From Paraferrimonas sp. SM1919 (GTDB lineage Bacteria > Pseudomonadota > Gammaproteobacteria > Enterobacterales > Shewanellaceae), in the NCBI RefSeq assembly GCF_010993985.1, contig NZ_WINH01000003.1, positions 140,486 through 204,485 of the forward strand: a DNA stretch of 64,000 nucleotides, written 5' to 3'. The position numbers and the translations under genes were made by a program. The notes under the pieces are model-generated. The model saw only the letters and a program-made list of their open reading frames with translations. It ran no database searches and was not told the DNA's origin. Below are positions 8,700 to 16,889 of the stretch, piece by piece (the stretch's first letter is position 1; every line of letters begins with the position of its first letter).

Positions 8700-9440
8700 A
8701 TGTCTGAGCTAAAAACCGTATTAGTGACAGGAGCATCATCGGGTTTAGGGGCACAGTTTTGTCGAGCTTTGGCCAAAGATGGCTTTACCGTAGTGGCTGC
8801 GGCTCGCCGTAAAGAAAAACTGATCAGTTTATGTGAAGAAATCACCGCCGCAGGAGGCAAAGCCTTCCCATTAGCATTAGATGTCACCGACTTTACTAGT
8901 TTTGGTAGCAAGATTGATGAAGCAGAATCCCTAGCAGGGCCAATTAATTGCTTGGTCAATAACGCCGGCAGCTCAGTCAGTAAACGCGCCACTGATATGA
9001 CAGTAGAAGATTTTGATTTTGTGGTCGATTTAAACCTAAAAGCCCCTTACTTTTTATCAACCGAAATGGCGCGCCGCTGGATTGGTTCGAAAATGAAAGG
9101 CCGCATTGTTAATGTAGGCTCTATTTCAGATCGTAAAACCATGCCGGGTCATACGGTTTATGGCACCACCAAATCGGCTATTGCCCGCCTAAGTCAACAG
9201 TTTGCTAGGGAATGGGTTAACCAAGGCATTTGTGTGAATACCCTCGCCCCTGGTTATATTAAAACTGAATTAAATGCGGAGTATTTTGATAGCCCTGCTG
9301 GTCAACAAGTGGCTGCCTTTATGCCAAGAAAGCGCGTAGGTAAACCCTCAGATCTTGACCAAGCCATTGTTTACCTGTGCCAAGATCAAGAGTTCTTAAC
9401 CGGGCAAACTATTGCCCTTGATGATGGCCAAAGCCTATAA
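8700..9440 (+). CDS. short-chain dehydrogenase/reductase (SDR)
   Basis: 246 residues from ATG 8700, chosen because GAAGGAAGG sits just upstream and homology starts here. Classical SDR: coenzyme motif TGASSGLG (10-17), NNAG (87-90), catalytic Ser141, Tyr154 and Lys158 (YGTTK). ARRK after strand 2 suggests NADP(H). It interconverts a hydroxyl and a keto group on an unknown substrate, possibly a 3-hydroxyacyl-CoA given the divergent acyl-CoA dehydrogenase. Followed after 15 bp by the sulfatase gene, so very likely co-transcribed. Confidence 0.88.
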   Translation: MSELKTVLVTGASSGLGAQFCRALAKDGFTVVAAARRKEKLISLCEEITAAGGKAFPLALDVTDFTSFGSKIDEAESLAGPINCLVNNAGSSVSKRATDMTVEDFDFVVDLNLKAPYFLSTEMARRWIGSKMKGRIVNVGSISDRKTMPGHTVYGTTKSAIARLSQQFAREWVNQGICVNTLAPGYIKTELNAEYFDSPAGQQVAAFMPRKRVGKPSDLDQAIVYLCQDQEFLTGQTIALDDGQSL

Positions 9441-9455
9441 GTGAAGGAGTAAATC

Positions 9456-11225
9456 ATGAAATGGACTTTGCTATTAGTATTATTCTTGCCTTTGTTTGCC
9501 AGCGCCGAGGTCAACTCGCCTAAAACTGAGGCTAAAACTGAGACTGGCAAGCAACCTAATATCCTTTTGGTGTTATTAGATGATGTCGGGTTTATGGGGC
9601 TTGGTAGTTACGGCAGTGATGCCCAAACCCCTAATATTGATAGCATTGCCCAGCAAGGTGTACAGTTTAGTCGTTTTTATACTGCTGCCCTGTGCGGCCC
9701 AAGTCGCGCTATGTTAATGACCGGGCAAGACAGCCACGCCGTTGGTATGTCTACTCTGGTGGAAGCACTAAAGCCTGAAATGGCCGATATGCCCGCCTAT
9801 TCAATGCAGTGGCAAGATTCCCAGCAAACCCTCGCCACTCGCTTAAAAGCCGTGGGATATCAGACCTTTGTCTCTGGTAAATGGGGCATTGGTCGTGTGG
9901 GTAAAAACCTGCCCCACCGTTTCGGTTTTGATAAATCCTTTGTCCTTGATGCTACTGGTGCCAGCAACTACCAAGAAAAGCCTTATCTTTCTATCTATAA
10001 AGAGGTGAAATGGTTTGAAGATGGCAAGCGTGTGCATTTACCTGAAGACTTTTATTCATCACGGGACTTGGTCAATAAAATGATTGGCTATTTGGATAAT
10101 GCCGATCCTAACAAGCCGTTTTTTGCCTACCTGCCCCTGCAAGCCATTCATATTCCGATTCAGGCTCCCGTTGAATACATAGACAAATACAATGGCGTGT
10201 TTGATGCCGGTTGGGATAAAAAACGTCTCGAACGCTTACAAACCGCCATTGATTTAGGACTGGTGCCCGCTAATACCCAACTTGCCGCCGTACCTGAGTT
10301 ACATCGCAAGTGGGATGAACTGTCAGAGCAAGATAAAAAGTTCTGGTCACGAATGATGCAGTTAAATGCGGGCATGTTAGATGCCGCCGACCATCATATT
10401 GGCCGTTTACTTAGCCATATTGAATCCCTTGGTCAACTTGATAACACCATAGTGGTTGTCACCTCAGATAACGGTGCTGAATTTAACTCAATGGGTCACT
10501 CGAACCATGCTAGAAAGTACCTTGATCGCACTTGGATGGCCACGGCTGGTTGGAATACCGACTATGAGAGCTTAGGGCAAATGAACTCTATGGGCGCAAT
10601 TGGCCCAGAGTGGGCAGATGTTAGCACAGGGCCCCTTAGCCTTTATAAATTTAATGCCGCAGAAGGAGGATTGCGGGTACCTCTGATCATAGCTGGCCCC
10701 GGCATTAAGCCATTAGGCATTCAACATGGCCGCGCCCATGTGGCAGATATTGTCCCTACCCTATTACAACAGGCGGGTGCCGAATACCAAGATGAGGCCT
10801 TTTATGGACGCTCACTGGTGCCGGTGTTAACCGGTGAAGTTACCGATGTGTGGCAGCAGGATAGTTTTGCTTTTGAGGTTAGTGGTAATGCGGCGCTGTA
10901 CCAAGGAAAATGGAAACTGGTACAGGTTAAAAAGCCCTTAGGCAATGAACAGTGGTCTTTGTACGATATTGAAAATGATGCCGCCGAACTAAACAACCTG
11001 GCTAATAGCCACCCTGTAATATTGCAAAATTTGCTTAATGAATACAAAAGCTACTCTAATGAAATGGGCATTCTAACCCTTGCCCCTGGGGATTATGCGT
11101 TAAAGCAGGTGATTATTAATTCCATGAAACAATGGGTAAAGAGTAACTGGTATATACCCCTAATCATTTTGCTCTTGCTTGGGTGGGGTATTGATAAATT
11201 TAGAAAGCATCATCGGATCAGCTAG
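9456..11225 (+). CDS. exported arylsulfatase-type sulfatase with C-terminal membrane anchor
   Basis: 589-residue sulfatase (alkaline-phosphatase superfamily) that hydrolyses sulfate esters. A signal peptide (1-17, LFASAEV) precedes metal ligands Asp42-Asp43 (LLDDVGFMGLG) and the nucleophile motif CGPSR, where Cys80 should be converted to formylglycine by a maturase not in this window. The metal site SDNGAEF and the HxG-type loops are present. A hydrophobic helix (~567-582, WYIPLIILLLLGWG) followed by basic residues anchors the protein in the inner membrane, leaving the enzyme in the periplasm. RBS AAGGAG at 9443-9448. Substrate unknown; pairing with the SDR suggests a sulfated alcohol whose freed hydroxyl is then oxidised. 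Confidence 0.9.
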   Translation: MKWTLLLVLFLPLFASAEVNSPKTEAKTETGKQPNILLVLLDDVGFMGLGSYGSDAQTPNIDSIAQQGVQFSRFYTAALCGPSRAMLMTGQDSHAVGMSTLVEALKPEMADMPAYSMQWQDSQQTLATRLKAVGYQTFVSGKWGIGRVGKNLPHRFGFDKSFVLDATGASNYQEKPYLSIYKEVKWFEDGKRVHLPEDFYSSRDLVNKMIGYLDNADPNKPFFAYLPLQAIHIPIQAPVEYIDKYNGVFDAGWDKKRLERLQTAIDLGLVPANTQLAAVPELHRKWDELSEQDKKFWSRMMQLNAGMLDAADHHIGRLLSHIESLGQLDNTIVVVTSDNGAEFNSMGHSNHARKYLDRTWMATAGWNTDYESLGQMNSMGAIGPEWADVSTGPLSLYKFNAAEGGLRVPLIIAGPGIKPLGIQHGRAHVADIVPTLLQQAGAEYQDEAFYGRSLVPVLTGEVTDVWQQDSFAFEVSGNAALYQGKWKLVQVKKPLGNEQWSLYDIENDAAELNNLANSHPVILQNLLNEYKSYSNEMGILTLAPGDYALKQVIINSMKQWVKSNWYIPLIILLLLGWGIDKFRKHHRIS

Positions 11226-11256
11226 TGTATAAAGTATTGGACATTAGCAAACAAAA

Positions 11257-11275
11257 AATGTTACCTCGTAACACT
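11257..11275 (+). promoter_or_regulatory. Zur box candidate upstream of zur-zrgA
   Basis: The perfect inverted repeat TGTTAC-CTC-GTAACA (11259-11273) inside an A/T flank matches the enterobacterial Zur operator layout (TGTTAta-n-taTAACA). It lies 56 bp before the zur start and overlaps the expected -35 position of a promoter with -10 TATGAT at 11289-11294, so binding would block transcription. Autoregulation is inferred. Confidence 0.6.
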
Positions 11276-11328
11276 TATGCTTTTGTTATATGATCTAGCT
11301 AATTAGATTTGATGTCCAAGGAAGTCCT

Positions 11329-11766
11329 TTGTCAGCACACAGTCATACTTTAGAGCACGCCAAAGAGCAGGTTAAACTCACTCCTAAGCGTGAAGCAGTT
11401 TTAAACGCCTTACTGATGACAGAAAAAGCCTGTTCAGCCTATGAGTTAATCGACTTTTGTAAAGCAAAACTAGACCTTAGTTTTTCTGCAATGTCGATTT
11501 ATCGTATTTTAGACTTTTTAAAAGAACAGCAATTGGTCCACAAACTTGAGGTAGCCAATAAATACGTTGCCTGCGCCCATATTAGTTGCGATCACCAACA
11601 CGGTGCGCCACAGTTTTTAATTTGTGAAAGCTGCGATAAAGTCAAAGAAATTCATATCGAGCAATCAATTAATGATGCCCTAAAAGATAATATAGCTAAG
11701 GCTGGATACACCTTAAAAAGCCCACAGCTGGAACTCACTGGCCTTTGTGAAAATTGTAGCGAGTAA
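11329..11766 (+). CDS. zur: zinc uptake regulator Zur (Fur family)
   Basis: 145-residue Fur-family repressor. Start TTG 11329 is supported by AAGGA at 11318-11322; the ATG at 11312 is out of frame. Zur metal sites are visible: structural Zn ligands Cys99/Cys102 (CESC) and Cys140/Cys143 (CENC), and the sensory-site set His71, Cys82, His91, Glu107, spaced nearly as in E. coli Zur (77, 88, 96, 111). The winged-helix N-terminus carries the recognition helix SAMSIYRILDFL. With zinc bound it should repress zinc-uptake genes, including zrgA 4 bp downstream, through the box at 11257-11275. Confidence 0.88.
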   Translation: MSAHSHTLEHAKEQVKLTPKREAVLNALLMTEKACSAYELIDFCKAKLDLSFSAMSIYRILDFLKEQQLVHKLEVANKYVACAHISCDHQHGAPQFLICESCDKVKEIHIEQSINDALKDNIAKAGYTLKSPQLELTGLCENCSE

Positions 11767-11770
11767 AAAT

Positions 11771-12304
11771 ATGAAGTTAAATAACCTTTTACTAGCCACT
11801 GGCTTAATTCTATCAAGCCAATTACATGCTGCCGCCAAACACGTACATGATGAAGGCGAAGTATTAATAATGAATCAAGGCTCGCTTTGGGATGTGCAGT
11901 TTACCCTACCGGCTATCAATGCCGTCGGTTTTGAGCACTTACCTGAAAATAAAGCACAGGCGGCAAAAGTTACTCAGTTTATTGAGCTGGCCCGCACCCC
12001 TGCAAAGGTACTTGAATTTAATGGCGAATGTAAGCTGGTAAGCGTTAAAGAGTCGTTATCTGATGACTTTCAAATAGCCAAAGTAAAATATGGTCACGAC
12101 CACGGCCACGGTCATGATGAAAGCCATGGTCACCTAGATGCAAGCTTTAGTTACCAGTTTAAATGCAAGGATGCACCCAAAAGCCTTTCAATCGAGCTAT
12201 TTAAGGCCTTACCAAGTTTGCATCACATGAGCGCCCAATGGATCACCAATAGTAGCCAAGGTGCGAAAAAGCTATCGAAGAATAAGACAGAAATAGAGTT
12301 TTAG
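11771..12304 (+). CDS. zrgA: ZrgA-type (DUF2796) periplasmic zinc-binding protein
   Basis: 177 residues from ATG 11771 (longer frame overlaps zur and is rejected). Signal peptide to about LHAAAKH. The DUF2796 pattern is clear: VHDEGEVLIMNQGSLWDVQF near the mature N-terminus, a Cys-containing NGECKLVS strand, the histidine-rich loop HDHGHGHDESHGH that should bind Zn2+, and a later strand FSYQFKCKDA. In Vibrio, ZrgA belongs to the Zur-regulated ZrgABCDE zinc uptake system. Located right after zur and in the same predicted transcript, beside ABC genes at 13.6-15.6 kb that probably complete the transporter. Confidence 0.85.
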   Translation: MKLNNLLLATGLILSSQLHAAAKHVHDEGEVLIMNQGSLWDVQFTLPAINAVGFEHLPENKAQAAKVTQFIELARTPAKVLEFNGECKLVSVKESLSDDFQIAKVKYGHDHGHGHDESHGHLDASFSYQFKCKDAPKSLSIELFKALPSLHHMSAQWITNSSQGAKKLSKNKTEIEF

Positions 12305-12471
12305 TCGCGAGAAGCGAGAACGGCTGTACCTTCGAGAAAGGCACTTTGTGGCTACAGATAACGGATTACCGAAAATCTCAGTATTAAGTTATCGGTGAAC
12401 CCTCGAGCCGAAGGCATTCTCGAAGCGAAGCGTTCTCGCAACGAAGTGCCCTCGAAGCCGAAGGCGCCCTC
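12305..12471. repeat. hairpin-rich dispersed repeat, copy 1
   Basis: Non-coding stretch made of short imperfect palindromes built on CTCGAAGC/GCGAAG words, between convergent zrgA and the 12491 gene. It shares the start pattern (GCGAGAAgCGAGAacGGCTG..CCTTCGAGAA) and an identical 16-mer CTCGAAGCCGAAGGCG (12451-12466) with the copy at 56278-56580. Resembles REP/BIME-type elements. Confidence 0.65.
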
Positions 12472-12498
12472 TAATATAAAGCCTTCGGCTTTATATTA
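12472..12498. terminator. strong bidirectional hairpin with UUCG tetraloop
   Basis: Perfect 12-bp stem (12472-12483 with 12487-12498), effectively closed by a C(TTCG)G tetraloop. It overlaps the stop codon of the - strand gene at 12491 and closes repeat copy 1. A/T-rich outer stem can supply T tracts in both directions. Confidence 0.65.
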
Positions 12499-12940
12499 CC
12501 GTTAGTTGAATCAATTGAACCAGTGAGTAGGGTTGGCCATCTTTAGTGCCAACCGCTTCAATTTCAATATCGTGCTTGCCGGATTCTTGGGCTTGAAAGC
12601 TTAGGATATACTGGCCCTTGCGGCCTTCAAGGGTCACCTCAGAATCGGCATGCAGCAATACTTGTTCAGCAGCTTTAATTTGCAGGTTCATGCCCTTATA
12701 AAAATGTGGGATGTTGTAATTAATAACAACACTCTGGTTTTCGCCTTTATTTACCGTTAACAGCTGTTTATGGGTCATGGTAAACTCTGGTACTGCCCTA
12801 AAATCATGGGCGGGCTGAATAAAGCGGTGTCCTGCCCCAAAGGCCCCAAAACTTGGGCCATTATGATATTCACAAGCATTAAGCACATTAGATGCCAATA
12901 AACCCACCAGTGCCAATGCAGCTGCTAATGTTTTTTTCAC
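12491..12940 (-). CDS. secreted hypothetical protein of the zrg cluster
   Basis: 149 residues with a signal peptide (to ~LNACEYH). The mature part begins with a His/Gly/Phe-rich segment (EYHNGPSFGAFGAGHRF) and continues as an all-beta, Ig-like sandwich (YNIPHFYKGMNLQIKAAEQ, then GKHDIEIEAVG). No family recognised. Start is GTG 12940, which overlaps the upstream DUF3299 stop as GTGA, so the two are translationally coupled. Periplasmic His-rich proteins next to zrgA suggest zinc handling (possibly the ZrgE position), but this is inference. Confidence 0.7.
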   Translation of the reverse strand: MKKTLAAALALVGLLASNVLNACEYHNGPSFGAFGAGHRFIQPAHDFRAVPEFTMTHKQLLTVNKGENQSVVINYNIPHFYKGMNLQIKAAEQVLLHADSEVTLEGRKGQYILSFQAQESGKHDIEIEAVGTKDGQPYSLVQLIQLTVI

Positions 12941-13542
12941 GACTCTTCCTCTATTTCCATATAAGGCTTAATGGTATCGACTTTTAGTTCATAGGCCGCA
13001 GTACCCATTTCCCTTTCTGTCAATTCAATTGCCACAGTACCTTCAAACCAGAACGGATCGTAAGTCGTCCCTTGCAATTCAATGCCCTCTTCAATCTTAG
13101 CGTAAATCATTTGATTTGGTGGCGGTGGCGGCATGTGTAAACAGGCACCAAAGTAAGGCACAATAAAGAATTCAGTAATTTTTTTATCTTTATTATATGC
13201 CAAAGGCACGATAAAACCTGGCAACTTAATAGCCACATTATCAAAGGCTTCTATCACTGTGGCTGAACTCAGTGCGGCATAATACTGACTAACAGGATCA
13301 TCACCTTTAGCCAACGCTTCAAGGGAATCAATGTTATCTTCACTTGAACCATCTTCTATAGCGTACACTTCTTCAGGTGGATTAAGAATAAGCTCTAATT
13401 CGTCCTTAGGCATTAATTCAATCCACTCAATTTCACTGTATTTTTTAGGCTCAATTTCAGCCGTCTGTTCATTGGGTTGACACCCCATTAACTGGGTCGC
13501 TGAGAAGACGGCTATTAGGCTAGCTAAAATTATTTTTTTCAT
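12937..13542 (-). CDS. DUF3299 lipoprotein, zinc-uptake accessory
   Basis: 201-residue lipoprotein: lipobox LMGC with acylated Cys21. Acidic N-terminal region (~25-90), then the DUF3299 core: KLPGFIVPLAY (gain of a small beta barrel) and the signature FFIVPYFGACLHMPPPPPNQ, whose Cys and His could bind metal. DUF3299 proteins accompany ABC permeases of the MacB/FtsX type and the zrg zinc system in Vibrio and Shewanella relatives (ZrgD-like, from memory). Divergent from the ABC ATPase with 104 bp between starts; a TATAACAT half-site at 13578-13585 in that gap resembles half a Zur box. Confidence 0.8.
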   Translation of the reverse strand: MKKIILASLIAVFSATQLMGCQPNEQTAEIEPKKYSEIEWIELMPKDELELILNPPEEVYAIEDGSSEDNIDSLEALAKGDDPVSQYYAALSSATVIEAFDNVAIKLPGFIVPLAYNKDKKITEFFIVPYFGACLHMPPPPPNQMIYAKIEEGIELQGTTYDPFWFEGTVAIELTEREMGTAAYELKVDTIKPYMEIEEES

Positions 13543-13646
13543 TATTTACAACTGCTAGGAATACTTCAAAGCAAGAATATAACATATCAATTCAGAAATG
13601 GTATGATTAGTCAAAATTAATAATAAAACCACAGTGAGTCATTAAG

Positions 13647-14327
13647 TTGTTGGATTCAGCCATTCAAATTGACCAGCTTGTACATCAATATAAGCAAAAA
13701 AACAGCCCAGCTATTTCTCTATCTCATTGGCAAGTTGCCAAAGGTGAACGCATCTTTTTACATGGAGATTCAGGTTCAGGTAAATCAACCTTATTGAACC
13801 TGCTTTCTGGTGTCTTGAAACCGACTTCAGGCAGTATCAAATTACTGGGTGAAGATGTCACCGCCATGAGTAATAGCCAAAGGGATGGCTTTAGGGCGAA
13901 CCATATTGGCGTGGTCTTCCAAACCCTAAACCTGATCCCTTACTTATCGGTTCTTGAAAACATTAAACTGGCTGCCTACTTTGCTAATAATAAGGCTGAT
14001 GTTATTGAGCACGCCAAAAGCTTGATCAGCCAATTACAATTGACAGCAGAAGTGCTAAACAAGCCGGTTTCAGAGCTTAGTATTGGTCAACAACAAAGGG
14101 TGGCGATTGTAAGGGCGTTGGTTAATAAACCAGAAATCCTATTAGTGGATGAGCCCACCTCTGCCCTAGATGCCTCAGCCAGAGATGCTTTTATGCAAAT
14201 TCTGCTAGATATTTGCAGCAATAATAACACCACTTTAATTTTTGTAAGTCACGATAAAACCCTAGAACAATATTTCCAGACTAAAACCAACATTAACAGC
14301 CTGATAACTATTGGGGAGTCTGCCTAA
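13647..14327 (+). CDS. ABC transporter ATPase, LolD/MacB type (probable zrg system)
   Basis: 226-residue ATP-binding subunit. Walker A GDSGSGKST (40-48), Q-loop VVFQTLNLIP, signature LSIGQQQ (144-150), Walker B ILLVDEP (164-170), and switch His in FVSHD. The class (short ATPase, partner with an FtsX-like permease) is typically mechanotransmitting or lipid/lipoprotein-linked rather than a classic importer. The start is uncertain: adjacent TTG codons at 13647 and 13650 with no clear Shine-Dalgarno. Overlaps the permease gene by TAATG, so co-translated. Confidence 0.85.
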   Translation: MLDSAIQIDQLVHQYKQKNSPAISLSHWQVAKGERIFLHGDSGSGKSTLLNLLSGVLKPTSGSIKLLGEDVTAMSNSQRDGFRANHIGVVFQTLNLIPYLSVLENIKLAAYFANNKADVIEHAKSLISQLQLTAEVLNKPVSELSIGQQQRVAIVRALVNKPEILLVDEPTSALDASARDAFMQILLDICSNNNTTLIFVSHDKTLEQYFQTKTNINSLITIGESA

Positions 14328-15562
14328 TGTTATTGACCGTAGCCAAACAGAGCTTGTTAAGCCGTAAAAAAACGGTACTGCTTACCTTTCTATCACTGAC
14401 TATCAGCCTTTTAGTGCTATTAAGTGTTGAGCATTTACGCATTCAAGCCAAACAAAGTTTTACCCGTACCAATGCCGGTACAGACTTAATTGTTGGTGCC
14501 CCTAGCGGCCAACTAAACCTACTGCTGTATTCGGTATTTAGAATTGGCACCCCAACCAATAATATTGATTTTGAAAGCTATCAAAAACTGGCCAATCATA
14601 AACAAGTCAAATGGGCTATTCCACTGTCATTGGGAGATTCACACCGTGGCTTTAGGGTTTTAGGTACCAGCAGCAGTTACTTTGATCACTACGCCTATGG
14701 CGATAACCGCTTATTAAGCTTTAGCCAAGGCCAAGCCTTTAAAGGTTTATTTGAAACCGTAGTGGGCAGTGATGTTGCCCAAAAGCTCGGCTATAAAGTG
14801 GGTGATAACATCGTCGTCGCCCATGGCATTGGCAGCACCAGCTTTACTAAGCATGAACACTCACCGTTTGTGATAAGTGGCGTGCTTGCCGCTACCGGCA
14901 CCCCGGTTGATAAAACCGTACACGTCAGCCTGGCAGCCATTGAGGCCATTCACTTGCCGCCTTCACAGCTTGCTAAAATCGTCGCTAATCCAGAACCTAG
15001 CCAATTGCACATTGATAGTGTTACCGCGGTGCTATTAGGACTGAACTCTAAGTTTTCCACCTTTAGTTTACAGCGTGAAATCAACACAGATAAATCCGAT
15101 CAACTAATGGCAATTTTACCTGGAGTTGCCATGAGTGAGCTGTGGGAGTTGGTGGGCTCGGTAGAAAATCTACTAAGATTAATCGCCGCCCTGGTGGTAC
15201 TGACAACACTGTTTGGCTTAACCAGTATGTTATTGGCCTCAATGAACGAGCGCCAAGCAGAAATTGCCGTATTTAGAGTACTTGGCGCAGGGCCATTAAC
15301 CATTATGCTGCTGATTTACTTTGAAGCGCTATTGCTTACCATATTGGCCATGTTAACCAGTATCGCCCTGTTAACTGCTGCCCTATTTGGCCTAAAAGAC
15401 GCTCTTGCCAGCGGCTATGGTCTGTTTATCAGTGCCAATGTGCTCAGCAGCGATATCATCACCTTACTAGGTGTGGTATTAGTGGCCACCAGCATTACTG
15501 CTATGCTGCCTGCCATTGAAGCTTATAAATCGGCACTGCATCGGCAGCTTGCCTCGCGGTAA
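14327..15562 (+). CDS. ABC transporter permease, FtsX/MacB family (probable zrg system)
   Basis: 411-residue inner-membrane permease. One N-terminal TM helix (~15-32, TVLLTFLSLTISLLVLLSV), a large periplasmic MacB-like domain (~40-270, with DLIVGAPSG, GDSHRGFRV, GSDVAQKLGYKVGD), then three C-terminal TM helices with the conserved ERQAEIAVFRVLGA coupling segment. The ATG overlaps the ATPase stop. Cluster context suggests it works with ZrgA and the DUF3299 lipoprotein in zinc acquisition; transport direction and mechanism are not evident. A hairpin follows at 15588-15606. Confidence 0.85.
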   Translation: MLLTVAKQSLLSRKKTVLLTFLSLTISLLVLLSVEHLRIQAKQSFTRTNAGTDLIVGAPSGQLNLLLYSVFRIGTPTNNIDFESYQKLANHKQVKWAIPLSLGDSHRGFRVLGTSSSYFDHYAYGDNRLLSFSQGQAFKGLFETVVGSDVAQKLGYKVGDNIVVAHGIGSTSFTKHEHSPFVISGVLAATGTPVDKTVHVSLAAIEAIHLPPSQLAKIVANPEPSQLHIDSVTAVLLGLNSKFSTFSLQREINTDKSDQLMAILPGVAMSELWELVGSVENLLRLIAALVVLTTLFGLTSMLLASMNERQAEIAVFRVLGAGPLTIMLLIYFEALLLTILAMLTSIALLTAALFGLKDALASGYGLFISANVLSSDIITLLGVVLVATSITAMLPAIEAYKSALHRQLASR

Positions 15563-15587
15563 TGGCCACTTATTATGATGAAATTTG

Positions 15588-15606
15588 AGCCCACCCTAGG
15601 TGGGCT
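15588..15606 (+). terminator. hairpin after the ABC permease gene
   Basis: Near-perfect palindrome (AGCCCACC / GGTGGGCT) 26 bp after the stop, with only a weak T-rich tail. Probable terminator. The rest of 15607-15919 shows nothing I can support beyond A/T-rich promoter-like sequence. Confidence 0.55.
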
Positions 15607-15919
15607 TGTGGTTTGTTAGAGTGACCACAAGCGAAAGCTTGCTGTTACCCGTAGCTAACGACAATGCATTCATTATGCAACAGCTGCCGTGGCGATAAGC
15701 ATAATAAACTTGCCTTTTCAGCAAAGTTGCTATTGCAAAATAACTGTCTTAGTTAAACCACAGAGACCCCTGTTTATTTAACAACCTTAAGCTTAAACGG
15801 TTAAGACACTAGCACTCACTTCATTAAAAAACCATTTACTTCAATAGCTTAAAGTGTCACATTAGCTAAATGGAACATTATTATCATTCAGTCTTATTAA
15901 CGATAGGAGAAGTTTAGGC

Positions 15920-16612
15920 ATGGACTCCAACACAGATTACTCAAAATATACCTTGGAAGAACTCATTGAGGTTAGGGAGCACATTAATAAAGAAGCCTAC
16001 CCTGAGCGCTTTAATGAGGTTAACAGACTTATTACCGAGCAAATCATCGATAATAAACAAACAGGTTCACAACCATCGCAATCATCGGGTTGTTTAGGAT
16101 TTGTAATCGGTGGTATGTCATTTATACCATTATTTGGCGTCTTATTTGGAATAATTGCCATTTTATGGGGCGTTAAGGCAAACAATTCGAAACTGAAATA
16201 TGTTGGCTCTGCGGGCATACTCTTTACAGTAATCATATATGGCTCACTTGGATATTTCGGTTTTGTACAAAAAGATGGTGTTTATGACGAATTACGAGCA
16301 TCAATGACAAAAACCCAATTAACGAATGCTGTTCAAGCCATTGAATTTTATAAAGTACAAAACGGCCATTACCCTGAAACCCTAGAAAAATTACAACAAA
16401 GCCAACCTGCTAATTCAATGGTATTTTTATATGATGCTGCACAAGTGAGCGCTACAGGTAAATTTTACTATTACCAATTAATTGATGAAAACTCTTACCA
16501 CATTCGCTCATACGGAAGAGACGGAATAATAAATACCCCTGATGATATTTTGCCAGAGCCAATTGATAATGTTGGCTTGATTGCCGAATATCAACTAAAC
16601 CGTAGTTTATAA
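15920..16612 (+). CDS. membrane protein with GspG-like C-terminal domain
   Basis: 230 residues. An acidic cytoplasmic N-terminus (~1-55) is followed by two TM helices (~58-82 GFVIGGMSFIPLFGVLFGII; ~93-113), as in DUF4190-type proteins, and a C-terminal domain (~120-215) that looks like the soluble part of a type II secretion major pseudopilin: FYKVQNGHYPETLEKLQ, then YYYQLIDE..YHIRSYGRDGI, NTPDDILP (calcium-site-like loop). No prepilin leader is present, so it is not a pilin. Function unknown. RBS AGGAGAAG at 15905-15912. Single gene; AT-rich compared with neighbours. Confidence 0.75.
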   Translation: MDSNTDYSKYTLEELIEVREHINKEAYPERFNEVNRLITEQIIDNKQTGSQPSQSSGCLGFVIGGMSFIPLFGVLFGIIAILWGVKANNSKLKYVGSAGILFTVIIYGSLGYFGFVQKDGVYDELRASMTKTQLTNAVQAIEFYKVQNGHYPETLEKLQQSQPANSMVFLYDAAQVSATGKFYYYQLIDENSYHIRSYGRDGIINTPDDILPEPIDNVGLIAEYQLNRSL

Positions 16613-16646
16613 CCCAATAAAATGCCCCTTGTGCCATTTAACGGGC

Positions 16647-16670
16647 ATCACTAGCGCTAATGCTAGTGAT
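16647..16670 (+). terminator. hairpin after the GspG-like protein gene
   Basis: Perfect 9-bp stem ATCACTAGC / GCTAGTGAT with a 6-nt loop, 35 bp after the stop; no T run. Terminator or REP-like palindrome. Confidence 0.4.
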
Positions 16671-16709
16671 GTGGTTCACTACAGTTGGGCGCTAACTTAG
16701 GGTGTTTTA

Positions 16710-16823
16710 CTACCGCTCAATATGGGTGACCCAATCACCAACAAACACCTTTTCAATATTTAGGGTGACCCTATTATTTATCGCTTTAGCCTCTGTTAAG
16801 GCTTTGCTAATCAAGCTACACAT
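16710..16823 (-). pseudogene. possible gene remnant A
   Basis: 37 codons open from ATG 16823 to TAG, no ribosome site, ending NIEKVFVGDWVTHIER, which looks like a genuine protein C-terminus rather than chance. Lies in the 487-bp gap 16613-17099. Family not recognised. Confidence 0.25.
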
Positions 16824-16889
16824 AGATTAACACAATCATATTATTTAAGGGTGTAGTACCTTTACCTCAATCAATCGTTAGCGCCGTGA

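Noticed and set aside
8413..8700. Promoter pair with consensus -10 for the divergent operons
   Set aside because: A good TTGACA is present but no matching -10 at 16-18 bp; not reported as a promoter.
12080..12140. Repeat array in the zrgA region
   Set aside because: The repeated CAYGG/GGTCA words are the coding sequence of the histidine-rich loop, not a CRISPR or VNTR.
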